In this document: piece by piece, positions 1 to 14,300 of the stretch
How the letters are laid out: the number at the start of each line of letters is the position of its first letter
How positions within the stretch are numbered: position 1 is the first letter of the stretch
Assembly (NCBI GenBank): GCA_903813345.2
Contig: CAIIXF020000001.1
Span: 28,695,915 to 28,759,914, forward strand
DNA length: 64,000 nt
DNA from: Owenia fusiformis
Lineage: Eukaryota > Annelida > Polychaeta > Sabellida > Oweniidae
Reading direction: 5' to 3'
The notes under the pieces: model-generated
What the model was told of the DNA's origin: nothing
The model's database searches: none
Seen by the model: only the letters and a program-made list of their open reading frames with translations
Made by a program: the position numbers and the translations under genes

Positions 1-2584
1 CTGGACAAGATAAATCTGTTAAAATGTGAAGCGATTATTAGTGATTTTGACAATGATTTAGTGACAAATTGAGGCACTCATCATAAAGGAAAACTAATCA
101 GACGTGTAGCAATATAATATGTCCTACCTGTCTGAATATGAAGTCTGAAGACATCTCTGCTCCAGTGGCCTCTATAAATTGTTTGTACATGCAGGACAAT
201 GAATACTATCCTCTACAGTCAGGATTGGTGTCGATTTACTACCTGAACAAAAAGCAGTCACGAATATTGGTAGTATTTCTGTTAATTTATTGACCAGAAA
301 TCATGTTACAGCTTATCATTGAATAGCCTACCAATCCAGCTGCCTACCGTTCGTTAATTGCTGTAATATATAATAACTCTGTATTTTCCTCAATCACAGG
401 TGAGTTACATACCCTATACCAGTATATAACCACTCTCTCTTATTTAAATATGTCTCTTATATATATATATGTACATATATCATTATCTCATGCATGTATA
501 TACCTTGAATATCGCATAAATATTTCGTGATAAGGTAAGCACGTTACCAATATTCACATAACAACAAACGTCCAATAGTTTGTCCTTGGTCGGTTCGCAA
601 TCAATACCTCCAATCCTGGTTCTGTTCCATTATGTGTAAGTTCACTGTACTTTAGCACAAATAATGTTTATTTACAAAGATATTCAGGTTACCCTGTCAT
701 ACCCTGCGCGCAGAGTCTAGTTATAAACTACGAAGACGAAGCTCTCTTTTAAGAAGTGAAGTCGAACGAATGCAAAGGGTAGTTGAACCAGCGAGATCTA
801 AAATTTCATAATCACGTTTGATACGATGTCCCATGACCAGGTGTATACTGTGGACAACAGGAGTGCCACACGGCTAATGTGACTTAGCTACTATACAATT
901 ACTAAAGTAAAATTGCTTTGACAGTAAAATTCAAAATTTTTGGAACTACTTTGAATTTCAAAAATAAGCAATCAAATGACTATATTGCAACAGTATACGA
1001 AAAAGTGGAAACATATGTACAAGTCCTAACTTTTGTATATTTCAGATAGTTATGTAGTATAATGTGCAGCAAAGATGTGGCCTTTTGTAATTTAGGGAGT
1101 TTCAGTCATGTTAATATTTTCGAAAATAACATATCAGAGAAGCATCAAAATATAAGAGGCCACAGATATGATAGCTAACTACAAAACAAACTAAAATATA
1201 CAAAAGTTAGGACATGTATAAATGTTTCTATTTTTACATATCCTGTTTCAATATGGTCCTTTAATTGCTTATTTTTTAGATTCGAAGTAGTTCAAAGCAT
1301 TTTAAATTTTACTTTAAGGGGGTAATATTTTAAGGACTGAAAGAATAGAGACGAGATGAATGTAACTCTTTGAAATACTTTGATCAATTTATTTTTGCTC
1401 TCATTTCACGGCCTGTGATGATGGATACCCAGGTGTGATTCCATTTCATGTGAGCCAAAAATCCATTTATAAGATATTGATATTTCATGTCGTAAAGAGG
1501 TTCATTGTATTATAAAAATAGTTCAGTCAAAGCTTACCTGAAAAACCTCTATTTACAGTCACTCCTGAGTGATTTTCACGTGCGTTTATTCCATTAGATA
1601 AAAAGTATACAGAGTCAATTGCCAGTTTTATGAAAAAAAAACATTCAAACGCGAATCAACACCTTCAACCTGCCTGCAACTACATGTGTATATTTTTCAT
1701 TTAGCATTGTAATTCATTTTTATGACATCACAGAGAGATTTCTTAGCAATTATCTTGTCCAGCTAGATTTATTACTGTATGCTTTTGTAAAGTAAGTAAA
1801 AACCTTTCAGACATCTATTCAAAGCGAAGATAGATAACTACTACTGCCATCTTTCAATCAGTTTAAAACCTATAATTACAGTACTAATATAGGGTAGGTC
1901 ATTTTTGTTACCATCTCAACTTCCCTATTATTAGGAGTGTAATGGAGCTGTAGGAGAGCAGGCAAGTGTACAGGAGACCATTGTGGATTTCTCAAACAGT
2001 AGGAGTAAGGACCACTTCCGATTGATAATAATTAAATAAACAAATTAATTAATTAGAAGTTTTCCAGTAATTAAACAATATCACAAGAGACATAAAAAGT
2101 ATGCAAATTGTTCAACCACATCCATATTCGATAATGCAATACATAACAATACTATTTGTAATTTATGTTATTTACACATACTTTATTATATACCCCTTAA
2201 ATACAACATTATAGCATACTGCAAGTGTACATACATACAGTGGTTTGACGTATCTGTTATTCCTGTCTATTTACAGAAGTGATTGGTTGATGTGCTATAC
2301 CCTTTACAGTTTCTAATTAAGCATTCACCAGATGAAGAATGGAGATGACACACTGTTATGGTTGACCAAGTAAAAAGTAAAGTGATAGCAAATTTGCGTG
2401 CTGACATCAAATACAGGTTCATAACTTGGCCATTTAAAATTATGATTACCAACTGAAAATAGATGTTTAAATGTTATGTGATAGGAATGACATTTTTGTT
2501 AGGTTTGTTACAGATTCAAAATTTTGAGTGATGGACTTCTGATCTAATAAGTAAATGCTCACATACTACTATGATTACACACAA
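1..2584. other. intergenic, AT-rich, no gene seen
   Basis: I see no open frame with recognisable protein similarity and no exon with convincing splice sites. The stretch holds one hairpin element (about 895-1325, listed separately), an AT microsatellite near 455-480, and a short segment at about 730-775 whose reverse complement recurs near 24125-24170. Confidence 0.6.
895..1325. mobile_element. fold-back (hairpin) element, about 430 bp
   Basis: The left arm (about 898-1095) and right arm (about 1150-1320) are imperfect inverted copies. Shared blocks are TACTAAAGTAAAATT with AAATTTTACTTTAAG, CAAAAATAAGCAAT with ATTGCTTATTTTTTAG, and GTCCTAACTTTTGTATAT with its reverse complement. The arms have diverged by many substitutions, so this is an old copy. 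There is no coding capacity. It looks like a MITE of unknown superfamily; I could not define a target duplication. Confidence 0.7.
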
Positions 2585-3121
2585 CACTGGTGATCCACTC
2601 GATTACGCTGGTTACCAAAACGAACCGTTTTGGTAACAAAATGTCGGAACGTCGAAGGCACGATTTTTCTTTTTTCCTTATTTCACGCGTTGTAGGCAGA
2701 ATCCCCACGACGTTTTTTCTCACAACGTGCATCAGTATCATATGTTTTAGAAAATGTACATGTTTGCTAAAAAATAGCTCAGAGGACAACAGAATCGTCG
2801 ATTTACTTCCTCACTTAAGTTACAGAAACGGTTTTTCGAAAAACAGTTAAGATCTGCACTTTTAACCCAAACCGTTTATGTAACTTAAATGAGGAAGTAA
2901 ATCGACGATTCTGTTGTCTTCTGAACTATTTGTTCGCAAATATGTACACTTTCTTAAACTTATGATACTGATACACGTTTGTGTTAAAAAATGTCGTGGG
3001 AATTCTGCCTACAACGTGTAAAATAAGGAAACGAGAAAAATCGTACCTTCCGGATGTTCCGACATTTTGTTACCAAAACGAACCGTTTTGGTAACCAGCG
3101 TAATCGAGTGGATCACCAGTG
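2585..3121. mobile_element. fold-back MITE with CACTGG termini and 5-bp TSD
   Basis: Two arms of roughly 265 bp form an almost complete palindrome. The left end reads CACTGGTGATCCACTCGATT and the right end is its exact reverse complement. A small internal palindrome, CCAAAACGAACCGTTTTGG, sits just inside each end. CACAA occurs immediately outside both ends (2580-2584 and 3122-3126), which fits a 5-bp target site duplication. Open frames inside are by-products of the palindrome. Superfamily not assigned. Confidence 0.85.
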
Positions 3122-3126
3122 CACAA

Positions 3127-3807
3127 GAGAAGGAATAACCCAGAATTTAGATATGAACAGGTGAGAAAATCATTTTTACATGAAGACAGGTTCATCTTTG
3201 AGTTCTTGGTTATTTCCCCCTCTTAAACTCCTAAAACAAATTGACCTCACACTAATGACTTCATATATTAAACCTAACCTAAAATAAATTTGCCCTAAAA
3301 ATCACTCATGGCACTTGATCAGTAGATAGAAAAGGTAGATTGATAATTATAGAAGAGGGGTAAGCTGTACTAGTTTGCCAGTATTGCACTATGCTCTTAG
3401 GACATTAGGAAAGCTAAGCACTTAGAAGTAAAAAGTTCCTGAAAAATGTAATCTTGATAACAAAAACAAATCAAAACAATGGAGGTCTAGTGAATGATAT
3501 ATAATAAATCATTTGTATCAATGTCAACTGCACAATGTCTTCAATATAATAATAATAATATACACTAATATAAATATTTACATCTGCTTAGAAATAAACA
3601 GTTCCAATCAGCTGAAATATTGACAACAAGACAGTAAATGATTTGGCTTATTTTGACTGTTGACAAGAATATGAGAAATATATCTATGGTAACCATGTGG
3701 CAACCAAGGTGTTGAAAGAGGCAGAAAAAAACAGGGAAATATTCAGGTAACCATGTCCTCTATTGATTGTTTATTAAGTCTCATGAACTGTGACTGTAGT
3801 ATTCCAT
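3127..3807. other. intergenic / probable 3' flank of GABARAP
   Basis: No gene seen. On the minus strand an AATAAA hexamer lies at 3770-3775, about 33 bases past the GABARAP stop, and further AT-rich sequence follows. A longer 3' UTR cannot be excluded. Confidence 0.4.
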
Positions 3808-6639
<2,832 letters not shown>

Positions 6640-6640
<1 letters not shown>

Positions 6641-7395
6641 ATATAAGTTCTCTAGCCTATGAACCACATGAGTTCACTAGCCTATATACCACTTGAGCTT
6701 ACTAGCCTATATACTAAATGAGCTCACTTGACTATATACCACATGAGCTCACTAGCCTATATGCCAAATGAGCTCACTAGCCTATATACCACACAAGCTC
6801 ACTAGCCTATATACCAAATGAGCTCACTCGCATATATTCCACATAATGTCACTGGCCTATATACCACATGAGCTCACTAGCCTATATACCACATGAGCTC
6901 ACTTGCCTATTTACCGCATGAGCTCACTAGCCTATATACCAAGAGAGCTCACTTGCCTATATAGCACATGAGCTCACTAGCCTATATGCCAAATAAGCTC
7001 ACTAGCCTATATACCACATGAGCTCACTTGCCTATATACCGCATGAGCTCACTAGCCTATATACCAAGTGAGCTCACTTGCCTATATAGCACATGAGCTC
7101 ACTAGCCTATATACCACATGAGCTCACTTGCCTATATACCCCACGAGCTCACTAGTCTATATACCAAGTGAGCTCACTTGCCTATATAGCACATGAGCTC
7201 ACTAGCCTATATATTACATGAGTTCACTAGCCTATATACTAGATGAACTCTCTTGCCTATAAACCACATGAGCTCACTTGCCTATGTACCACATGAGCTC
7301 ACTAGTCTATATACCACATGAGCTCACTAGCCTATATACCACAGCTCTCTAGTTATATACTGTACCACATGAGTTCAATAGCCTATATACGCATG
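6640..7395. repeat. 25-bp minisatellite, about 30 copies
   Basis: The unit CACTAGCCTATATACCACATG+AGCT (25 bp) repeats head to tail with scattered substitutions (ACTAG/ACTTG, CACATG/CAAATG/CAAGTG) and a few indels at the edges. The nearly self-complementary GAGCTC recurs at each junction. There are no unique spacers, so it is not CRISPR-like. No coding function is visible. Confidence 0.95.
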
Positions 7396-8027
7396 AGCCC
7401 TGCATTGTTTTTTTTATAATAGGCATTCCTGTCACACTGGCAATAATAAGGCATAAATCAAGACACTTTGAACATAAAAATTTTATTGTTTGCATTTTAT
7501 TTTGCTTTTACAGTATACCATTTTACTTGACAATCGCATGCATCAATAATCATCATTTATTATTTGTACATATCATATCTTGTAGAAACATATCCATCAA
7601 CAATATTTCTGACTTCTATATTTTGTGATCTACCCATAGCACCAACACTAGTCTAGCTACAAGCCTCTGTGACCCCCCATGACTAAACACCTTCTCACAA
7701 AGAGAATTGTTGTAATGTGGGGGGGGGGTCATCTCAGGGGCTTGAGACTACACCGATAACTTCTTATGTATATGCTCATTGCTCTCCTTGTGTTTGAACC
7801 CTTTACTTTAGAGCAGGGATTACTATCCTAAGGGAGATACTTGAATTTCTTATGTTTTGAGAGCTTTATTGTAGGCCTATCTTATAATTCTTACAGTTTG
7901 GGTCCTCATAATTCCTAAACAGACACAGTCAGTCCTCAGAATTAGGCTCATGAATGCAGTACACGAGGTACATATGAAAGTATAATTAAGAATCAATTCA
8001 TCAAAAATAAAGATGGATATATTTCTA
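7396..8027. other. intergenic with short GC-rich hairpin repeat
   Basis: No gene seen. About 7655-7745 holds a short repeat (TAGCTACAAGCCTCTGTGACC, then a G run and a reverse-complementary end) that recurs at about 9930-10035. Confidence 0.5.
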
Positions 8028-8031
8028 TTAA

Positions 8032-8871
8032 AGGCCCCATGTAAAGTTTAAACCACTTTGGCTTATATTGTAGTCTTACCCAATGTTATCAAAGTGTGAT
8101 ATGTGAAACTTTTTTTTTTTTTTTTAAATTTCAAAAAGTGGTTTTTGATAGACTTTTTGTTCCATAATTTGTGAATTTATTTAAAACCAACTTTTAGAGG
8201 TCACTCATATCTTCTAATTAGCCTCAATTCATACCAATGCATAGCATTCATCCTCCCATGTTTTTTGCCGAAAGAATTAAGAAAATCGGTTGATAAACAA
8301 GCGAGAAATGAACTTATCAGTGCATGAAAATGGTTCTGAGAAAAATGCATTTCAAAATTTTAGTTCTCATAGAAACCAATTGTACAATGATATCTAAAAA
8401 CATAATTTATTCTTCCTTTTAACCTGGTTAGACAATCAACATTGGTTTTTCATGAAAGTCTAGAATATTTAGAAAAGATTGACATCGAAAAAAAAATTCA
8501 ATTTTTTTTAAAAAGTTTTTGTTACCTTAGTGACATCACTAATGTTTCAAAATATTTTTGATAAGCTAAAACATTGAAATGGCCCATTAAATATGACATT
8601 TTACTATTGAAATAGTGTGTCTTTTGTTCAATCTTTGCGTTGGTGTTAAAAAGATAATCTTTTTTTGAAATGCATTAAGAAATATTTGATGATTAAGAAA
8701 TTTCAACTTTATTTGGAAAATGGCGGGAAATTTGAATATTTGAGAAATGAAATGCTCACAACTTTTTTTTCAAAAATTTTTTTTGTTCAAAAATCTCTAA
8801 AATCACTTTTTAAGTCGTGACAAATAGTAAATGAATGATAAAAAAATATTTTCAAACTTTAGACGGGGACT
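8032..8871. mobile_element. TTAA-flanked TIR element, 840 bp
   Basis: The ends are AGGCCCCATGTAAAGTTT and, at the right, AAACTTTAGACGGGGACT, an imperfect 18-bp inverted pair. TTAA lies directly outside each end (8028-8031 and 8872-8875). TTAA duplications are typical of piggyBac and Kolobok transposons. The interior is AT-rich with no transposase frame, so it is non-autonomous. Which of the two superfamilies mobilised it is not resolved. Confidence 0.75.
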
Positions 8872-8875
8872 TTAA

Positions 8876-11300
8876 CAAACAATACAATGGTCACATCAAC
8901 TAAATGAACATCTTATTTAGATTATCTCCCAAATGCCAAATGAGAAATCTCCTAGTATTGCATTGAGTCTCTGACCCCCTCCCCCTCTGACTCCAATAAG
9001 TGCACTCCTAGACTTGAGATGAGGTGTTTACAAAATGAGGTGGGTGGGGGGTGGAACTTCCATTAGAGGAAATCTTTTCATTATTTTCACCAAGAAGGAG
9101 GTTGATTTGTGTCCAAATATTTCACCTGTGTGTTTTTAGTAACATCTGGTGACTGAAAAGCTAGGTAGCTAGTTTTTATAACCAGGTTGGGACCAGTGTT
9201 AGTGAACTGTTGACAATTTTAAAAGGAGTAATTCTTAACTCGCAATGAGTTAAGAAAACAGAAGGATGTCTCATACACAGATATATAAAAATAAAATTAT
9301 TGCATTGACTTTCGTTAAGTAGACATAATTTGGTAGGAATTTATTGTATAACACACCAGGAGTAAATACATGATCGAGGCCTCATGAATTATCACCAGTC
9401 TCCAGAACTCAAATGCAAGACTACGCAACAAAAATGTTTAATGCATTTTCATTTTGGATTTGCGACAAGATGATAGTGAGGCCTCTAAAGTAATTCAAGT
9501 TTAGCACAAATTCCCAACAAAAATTTCCAATTTCCTCCAATTACCCCAGTAAATATACTAAGGGGTATTTCTTGGGCATGTGCCTTGGACTGATTATGAA
9601 AATACATATACATCAATCACTATCAATAATAAAAGGTAATATAATAAAAAATATCTCAATAACAAGTTCAGTTAACGCATACTTGAAACAGATGTCTCAT
9701 GCACAAGTATTCACATGTATAATTAATAATTCACATGTATAATTAATAATTCACATGTATAATTAATGGTCCTATCAAATTCAGCTCCTATATACATGAA
9801 GCCATTCAGTTTTTACTTTTTACTCCAGGTTCACTTAAAACTCTGAACATTTACAACAATAAAACAAAAGAATAATTGGGTAATTGTAAACTTTTACATA
9901 GTATAACCCCCTCTGTAGTTTTCCACATAGTCAAGCTACAAGCCTCTGTGACCCCCTCCCTCTACTCGCTTAACACCTTCTCACACAATTGTAGCGGTGA
10001 GGGGGGGGGGGGCACAAGGGCTTGTAGCTTGACTATTTCAACACAAGAATTGCTTCATAGATGTGAAATATATCTTTGTTGGTGATTGGAATTTCAAAAC
10101 ACAATCATGCTCCAATCCCTCTAATAGTCCATATCTATACAGAGAACTGTCCATTTACATGTATTGCAATATCAAAGGAAATCAATGAACTCGTTAACAA
10201 ATGCATGACACTAATTGAGTGTTGATTGCATTCGAGCATGATTACATGGGATATGATGAAGCCATGTAACATAAAGATAAAATCCATGTTCTTTCTCATC
10301 ATGTCGGATTCCATGTGTCCAGGAATGGATTAGTCCGAGAATGCTACAAAATCATTATTTTCAATTTGATATTTGATAAAAACATTACACACAAGCTTAA
10401 GGGATTTGGATGTATATTAACACAACCAATTTATAACTTGCATTTTGACGATAGTAGTAGGCTGTCATGGTTGTGCCAAGATCAACCAATTCTCTCAATC
10501 AACCTACTTATTTTGGTTACTCAAGACCTTTATTAACAGTGACTGTTTTAATGTAATTGAGTACATAGTACTCATTATTTACTCATCAAAATGTTTAAGT
10601 GTTAACAATCTTATATTTCACGATTCATTTAATTCAATGTACATTGAGTTACATTGCCTTCACATTACATAATATATGAAACACTTGGTTTAGGAAGCAG
10701 TAAATACCCATATACATAAAAGAAACCTTACATATGCATGATGTATATATTATTAATAAACTAACACTCCCTTATGCTGGGGTTAGTATAAATGAACTCA
10801 AAGCATGTTCCACAAAGCCATTAGTTTAAATCATACACAAAAAATAATCACAATTCTAAAAAAATTACTTTTATTTAGTCATTCATAGAAAATAGTTGAC
10901 TTACAAAATGTACATGTTAATTGATGTATGCAGATTACAGTTCAGATATGTCACTTCATCTGAGAAACATGTTACATTCTGATCAGGCTGTGTTATAAGC
11001 ACTCATCCATTGATTAATACTGAATTAAACTTAAACTGAGCCACCAGATAATTACTAATTTTTACCAGTAAATCTAAAATCCTTATAACACATCCTCAAT
11101 CTGATCATTCAAACATTCAAAAGATCACATAGTATTATTCAATTCTATAAGTCATACGTACTGCAATTGCAAGCTATGGCATACTATACACAAATATTGC
11201 ACAAGAAACTTAACATTAGCAAAAAAATATCCTAATAGATGGTGCTGTAAGCATAGTACAATCAGATCCATAGTCTCTATACGTGGCCCTCTTCTCAAGG
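8876..11300. other. intergenic and probable GULP 3' UTR
   Basis: No coding exon seen. Just left of the GULP stop the sequence is unbroken and AT-rich. A minus-strand AATAAA at 10871-10876 could end a 3' UTR of about 425 bases. A three-copy 20-bp repeat (TTCACATGTATAATTAATAA) lies at about 9708-9765, and a GC-rich hairpin repeat at about 9930-10035 matches the one near 7655. Confidence 0.45.
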
Positions 11301-11375
11301 TCACTTCTTCAAAGGGTCAAGGTCATCCAAAGAGAAATCGTCAGTTCCAAAAGATAAACCCTGGCTGAAGCCCAC
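11301..11375 (-). CDS. GULP1: GULP/CED-6 last coding exon
   Basis: Acceptor TGTGTAG|GTG. It encodes [19 protein letters not shown] then DPLKK and TGA, phase 0. The acidic Asp/Leu end with a DP dipeptide is consistent with an adaptor C-terminus. Confidence 0.88.
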   Translation of the reverse strand: MGFSQGLSFGTDDFSLDDLDPLKK

Positions 11376-14300
11376 CTACACACCATGCATTGGAAGAAAC
11401 AAAGCAATGTTAGTTAATCAGTCCAGAGATAAACATGGAAAGGTTTCAGGGGTCACAGTTTATTTCATCAACTTGTGACAACCCCTCCTCAAGTTTCGGA
11501 AACACTTTCATTTTTAATAGAGATCCAAAGAGAGAGATCTAGTTTTTTAGAACAATTTTTAAAGTGCTCCATGCATTCCGTCATGTAGTGTTTTATTTGG
11601 AATAGTCTTTTAGTATGAACAAAATCACAAGTGAACAACACAAAATATAATTCATGGAGGCTAATTACATAAAAAACCAAGCAATATTCAACATGAATAA
11701 TCTAAGCATTTCAATAAAGTACTGTGCACCTTTAATAACCTTAACAAACTATCCTTCCCATGCTAAAACATATTATATATAATGGAGTTTAAACTAATGT
11801 GTGAGAACTTATTCATGCAAAATACAACCAAACATGGTATGTATAGTTACTTGGCCATTGAGGTGTATGGTCATACAAAGGCAAGTCTCATGGTGGCAAT
11901 GGATATGAATTGGATGGAAGCAAGATGGGGAATGATCTTGATTAGACCATCTAACAATGTTAACATTATTTGGCATTTGCTATTTCAACCCATATTTTTC
12001 ATAAGACATAACCACCATGTGATTTCCAGTCCTAAGGGCATAGGGGACATTTACCTGTAAATCCATCATCTCTTGATTGACCTGGAAGATCTGGGAGTCT
12101 AACTGCTGTGTGGAGGGGTTGAATGATGGCATTCCAAATGGATCATTTGCTGGCTGTTGTTGTTGCTGGACTGAAGGATCAAATTGTTGCTGTTGTTGTT
12201 TCTGTTGCTGCTGTTGTTGCATAGGTGGTGCCCCAAATATATCCACCAAAGCTAAAGTATGTACATCAATGGTTAAAAATTCAAGGAGCAAAGATTTGAA
12301 ACTAAATGCAAAGATATTTCAGGGAATACCTAGAATAACATATTTTATCCTATGCCAAGTAGAGTTTTAGGGAGATAAGTTGGTAAGATATATCCCGTAT
12401 CCTGATTTTGAGGTTTCCATATCCAGAACCTCCATATCTTCTGCCATATCTCCCGCTTCGGTGCATATCTTCCCGCTTCGGTGCATATCTTCCCGCTTCC
12501 AGTAATTTCACTGAAAATTCTACTTGGTATAGGATAAAGCAGTTATGTACAGTCGGTTTGGATATTGGGTTCATCCCTCGTGAGATATGCACATCTACCT
12601 TCTGTCCCTACGGTCCCTCAGGTAGATATGCATATCTCCCTCTGGATAAACCCCATATCCAAAACCTCCCAGTACATAACCCTTATTTATCGCATATTTT
12701 GATAAAATTTAAATGAATATTTGACTCGAATATGTGTTGAATAAATAATCTTGTAAAAAATGATTTCTATAGCGATAATGGATTTTACTAAAATGTTTTG
12801 AGAAAAGCCTCCTGGCCTTACCTTGCTGGTTATTCTGTGGGGTGGGCTGTTGTTGTGTCTGCTGCTGTTGCTTTGCTATTGGGGGTGGCACCTGGGCTGG
12901 AGAATTGCCTGCTTGAGGTCTTGGTCTTGCTGTAGAAGGTGGGGGTTGTACTACAAACACAACATCGTGCCTCAAAACAACATCGTGCCTCAACACAACA
13001 TCGTGCCTCAACACAGCATCGTGCCTCAACACAACATCGTGCCTCAACACAACATCGTGCCTCAACACAACATCGTGCCTCAACACAGCATCGTGCCTCA
13101 ACACAACATCGTGCCTCAACACAGCATCGTGCCTCAACACAACATCGTGCCTCAACACAACATGCCTCTTTTATGTAACATAAATGGTCATTCAATCTTG
13201 AAAAGGGGTTTCTTAATTCTGAAGGGTTTTCCACAAATTAAAATGATGTACCACGATAAAGATCATAATCATTGCTGTTACTAAATCAGCCAAACATCCA
13301 AAGTTGGTCAAATACCTTAAAAGGCAGCGAGCCAGCCAGATTTACGATATTGCTTACATTTGTAATATACAGAAATTTTTGTTTATTTTGAGTAATATAT
13401 ACATATAAAGTAATTCAAAAAAAGAGGCAAGGGGATAATTCCAAATGTGTTTCATCCTTCTGATTGTTGCACAATTGATTAATCTAACAGTACACTTACA
13501 AGTGGGCATTGTGGTCGGTGGGTTGTTTGTTGGTGTAGATTTCAGTGTTGTGCCATTGGTGTGTGGAGCAGCATTTGTAGATGGAGCAGCATTAGTAGTA
13601 GTAGCAGGTGAACCATTGAAGTTGTCCTCAAATACAAGACCTTCTAATTTCCTACCTACTGTTGGCTGCGACTGAAATGAGAAATATAGAAATATAAACA
13701 ACGCACCAGATTTTAAATGAAGCTAAGGCTGGATACTACTTTAGATTAAAATAGAAAAAATGAATTCTTCTGGGAATAGCAAAGTGTTTACATTGAGAGG
13801 TGCAATGCACTAGACTGACATAACATTTATATTAATAGAGATTTTACATTTTGGCATGCCATCTCCTGAACTAAGGTGAACTAAGGTCATGTGATCATTT
13901 ATATCCAATCAGAATGCATTTCTGCCACATAGTGATAGCATAGTGATCCAAAGCTAAACCAAGGTGTAGGAAGGGTTTATATTATCATATAGAAGGGGTA
14001 TACTCTTCTGATTGGCCATAGTTGACATGCATGTTTGCAAACTTAGTACTGGTATCCTGACAAAATGAATTCATACTACACTGATGCCTGCGTCACATTT
14101 GCTCCGTTTGTTCAAAATTGTATTCAATTTTGAACAAAATACTCAATCGGCAGGGCGCCGTAGTGAAAATCGGAGCAATCGGTATTACTTGTACACAGTG
14201 CATACCAATAGCCCATTTCAGTATTGCAATTTCTAAGAATGGTTTACACATTTTATAAAGAAGGGTTTCCAAAATGCTCCATCATGGAATACCATGACCC

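Noticed and set aside
2590-2850. 86-codon frame in the palindromic MITE
   Set aside because: It is a by-product of the inverted arms; the mirrored copy is broken.
12077-12370. Plus-strand frame with poly-Cys runs
   Set aside because: It is the antisense of the GULP polyglutamine exon.
12709-13284. Repeat proteins on both strands (LRHDVV, CCVEAR, IVPQHN, HRASTQ)
   Set aside because: These are frame artefacts of an 18-bp stop-free intronic minisatellite, not genes.
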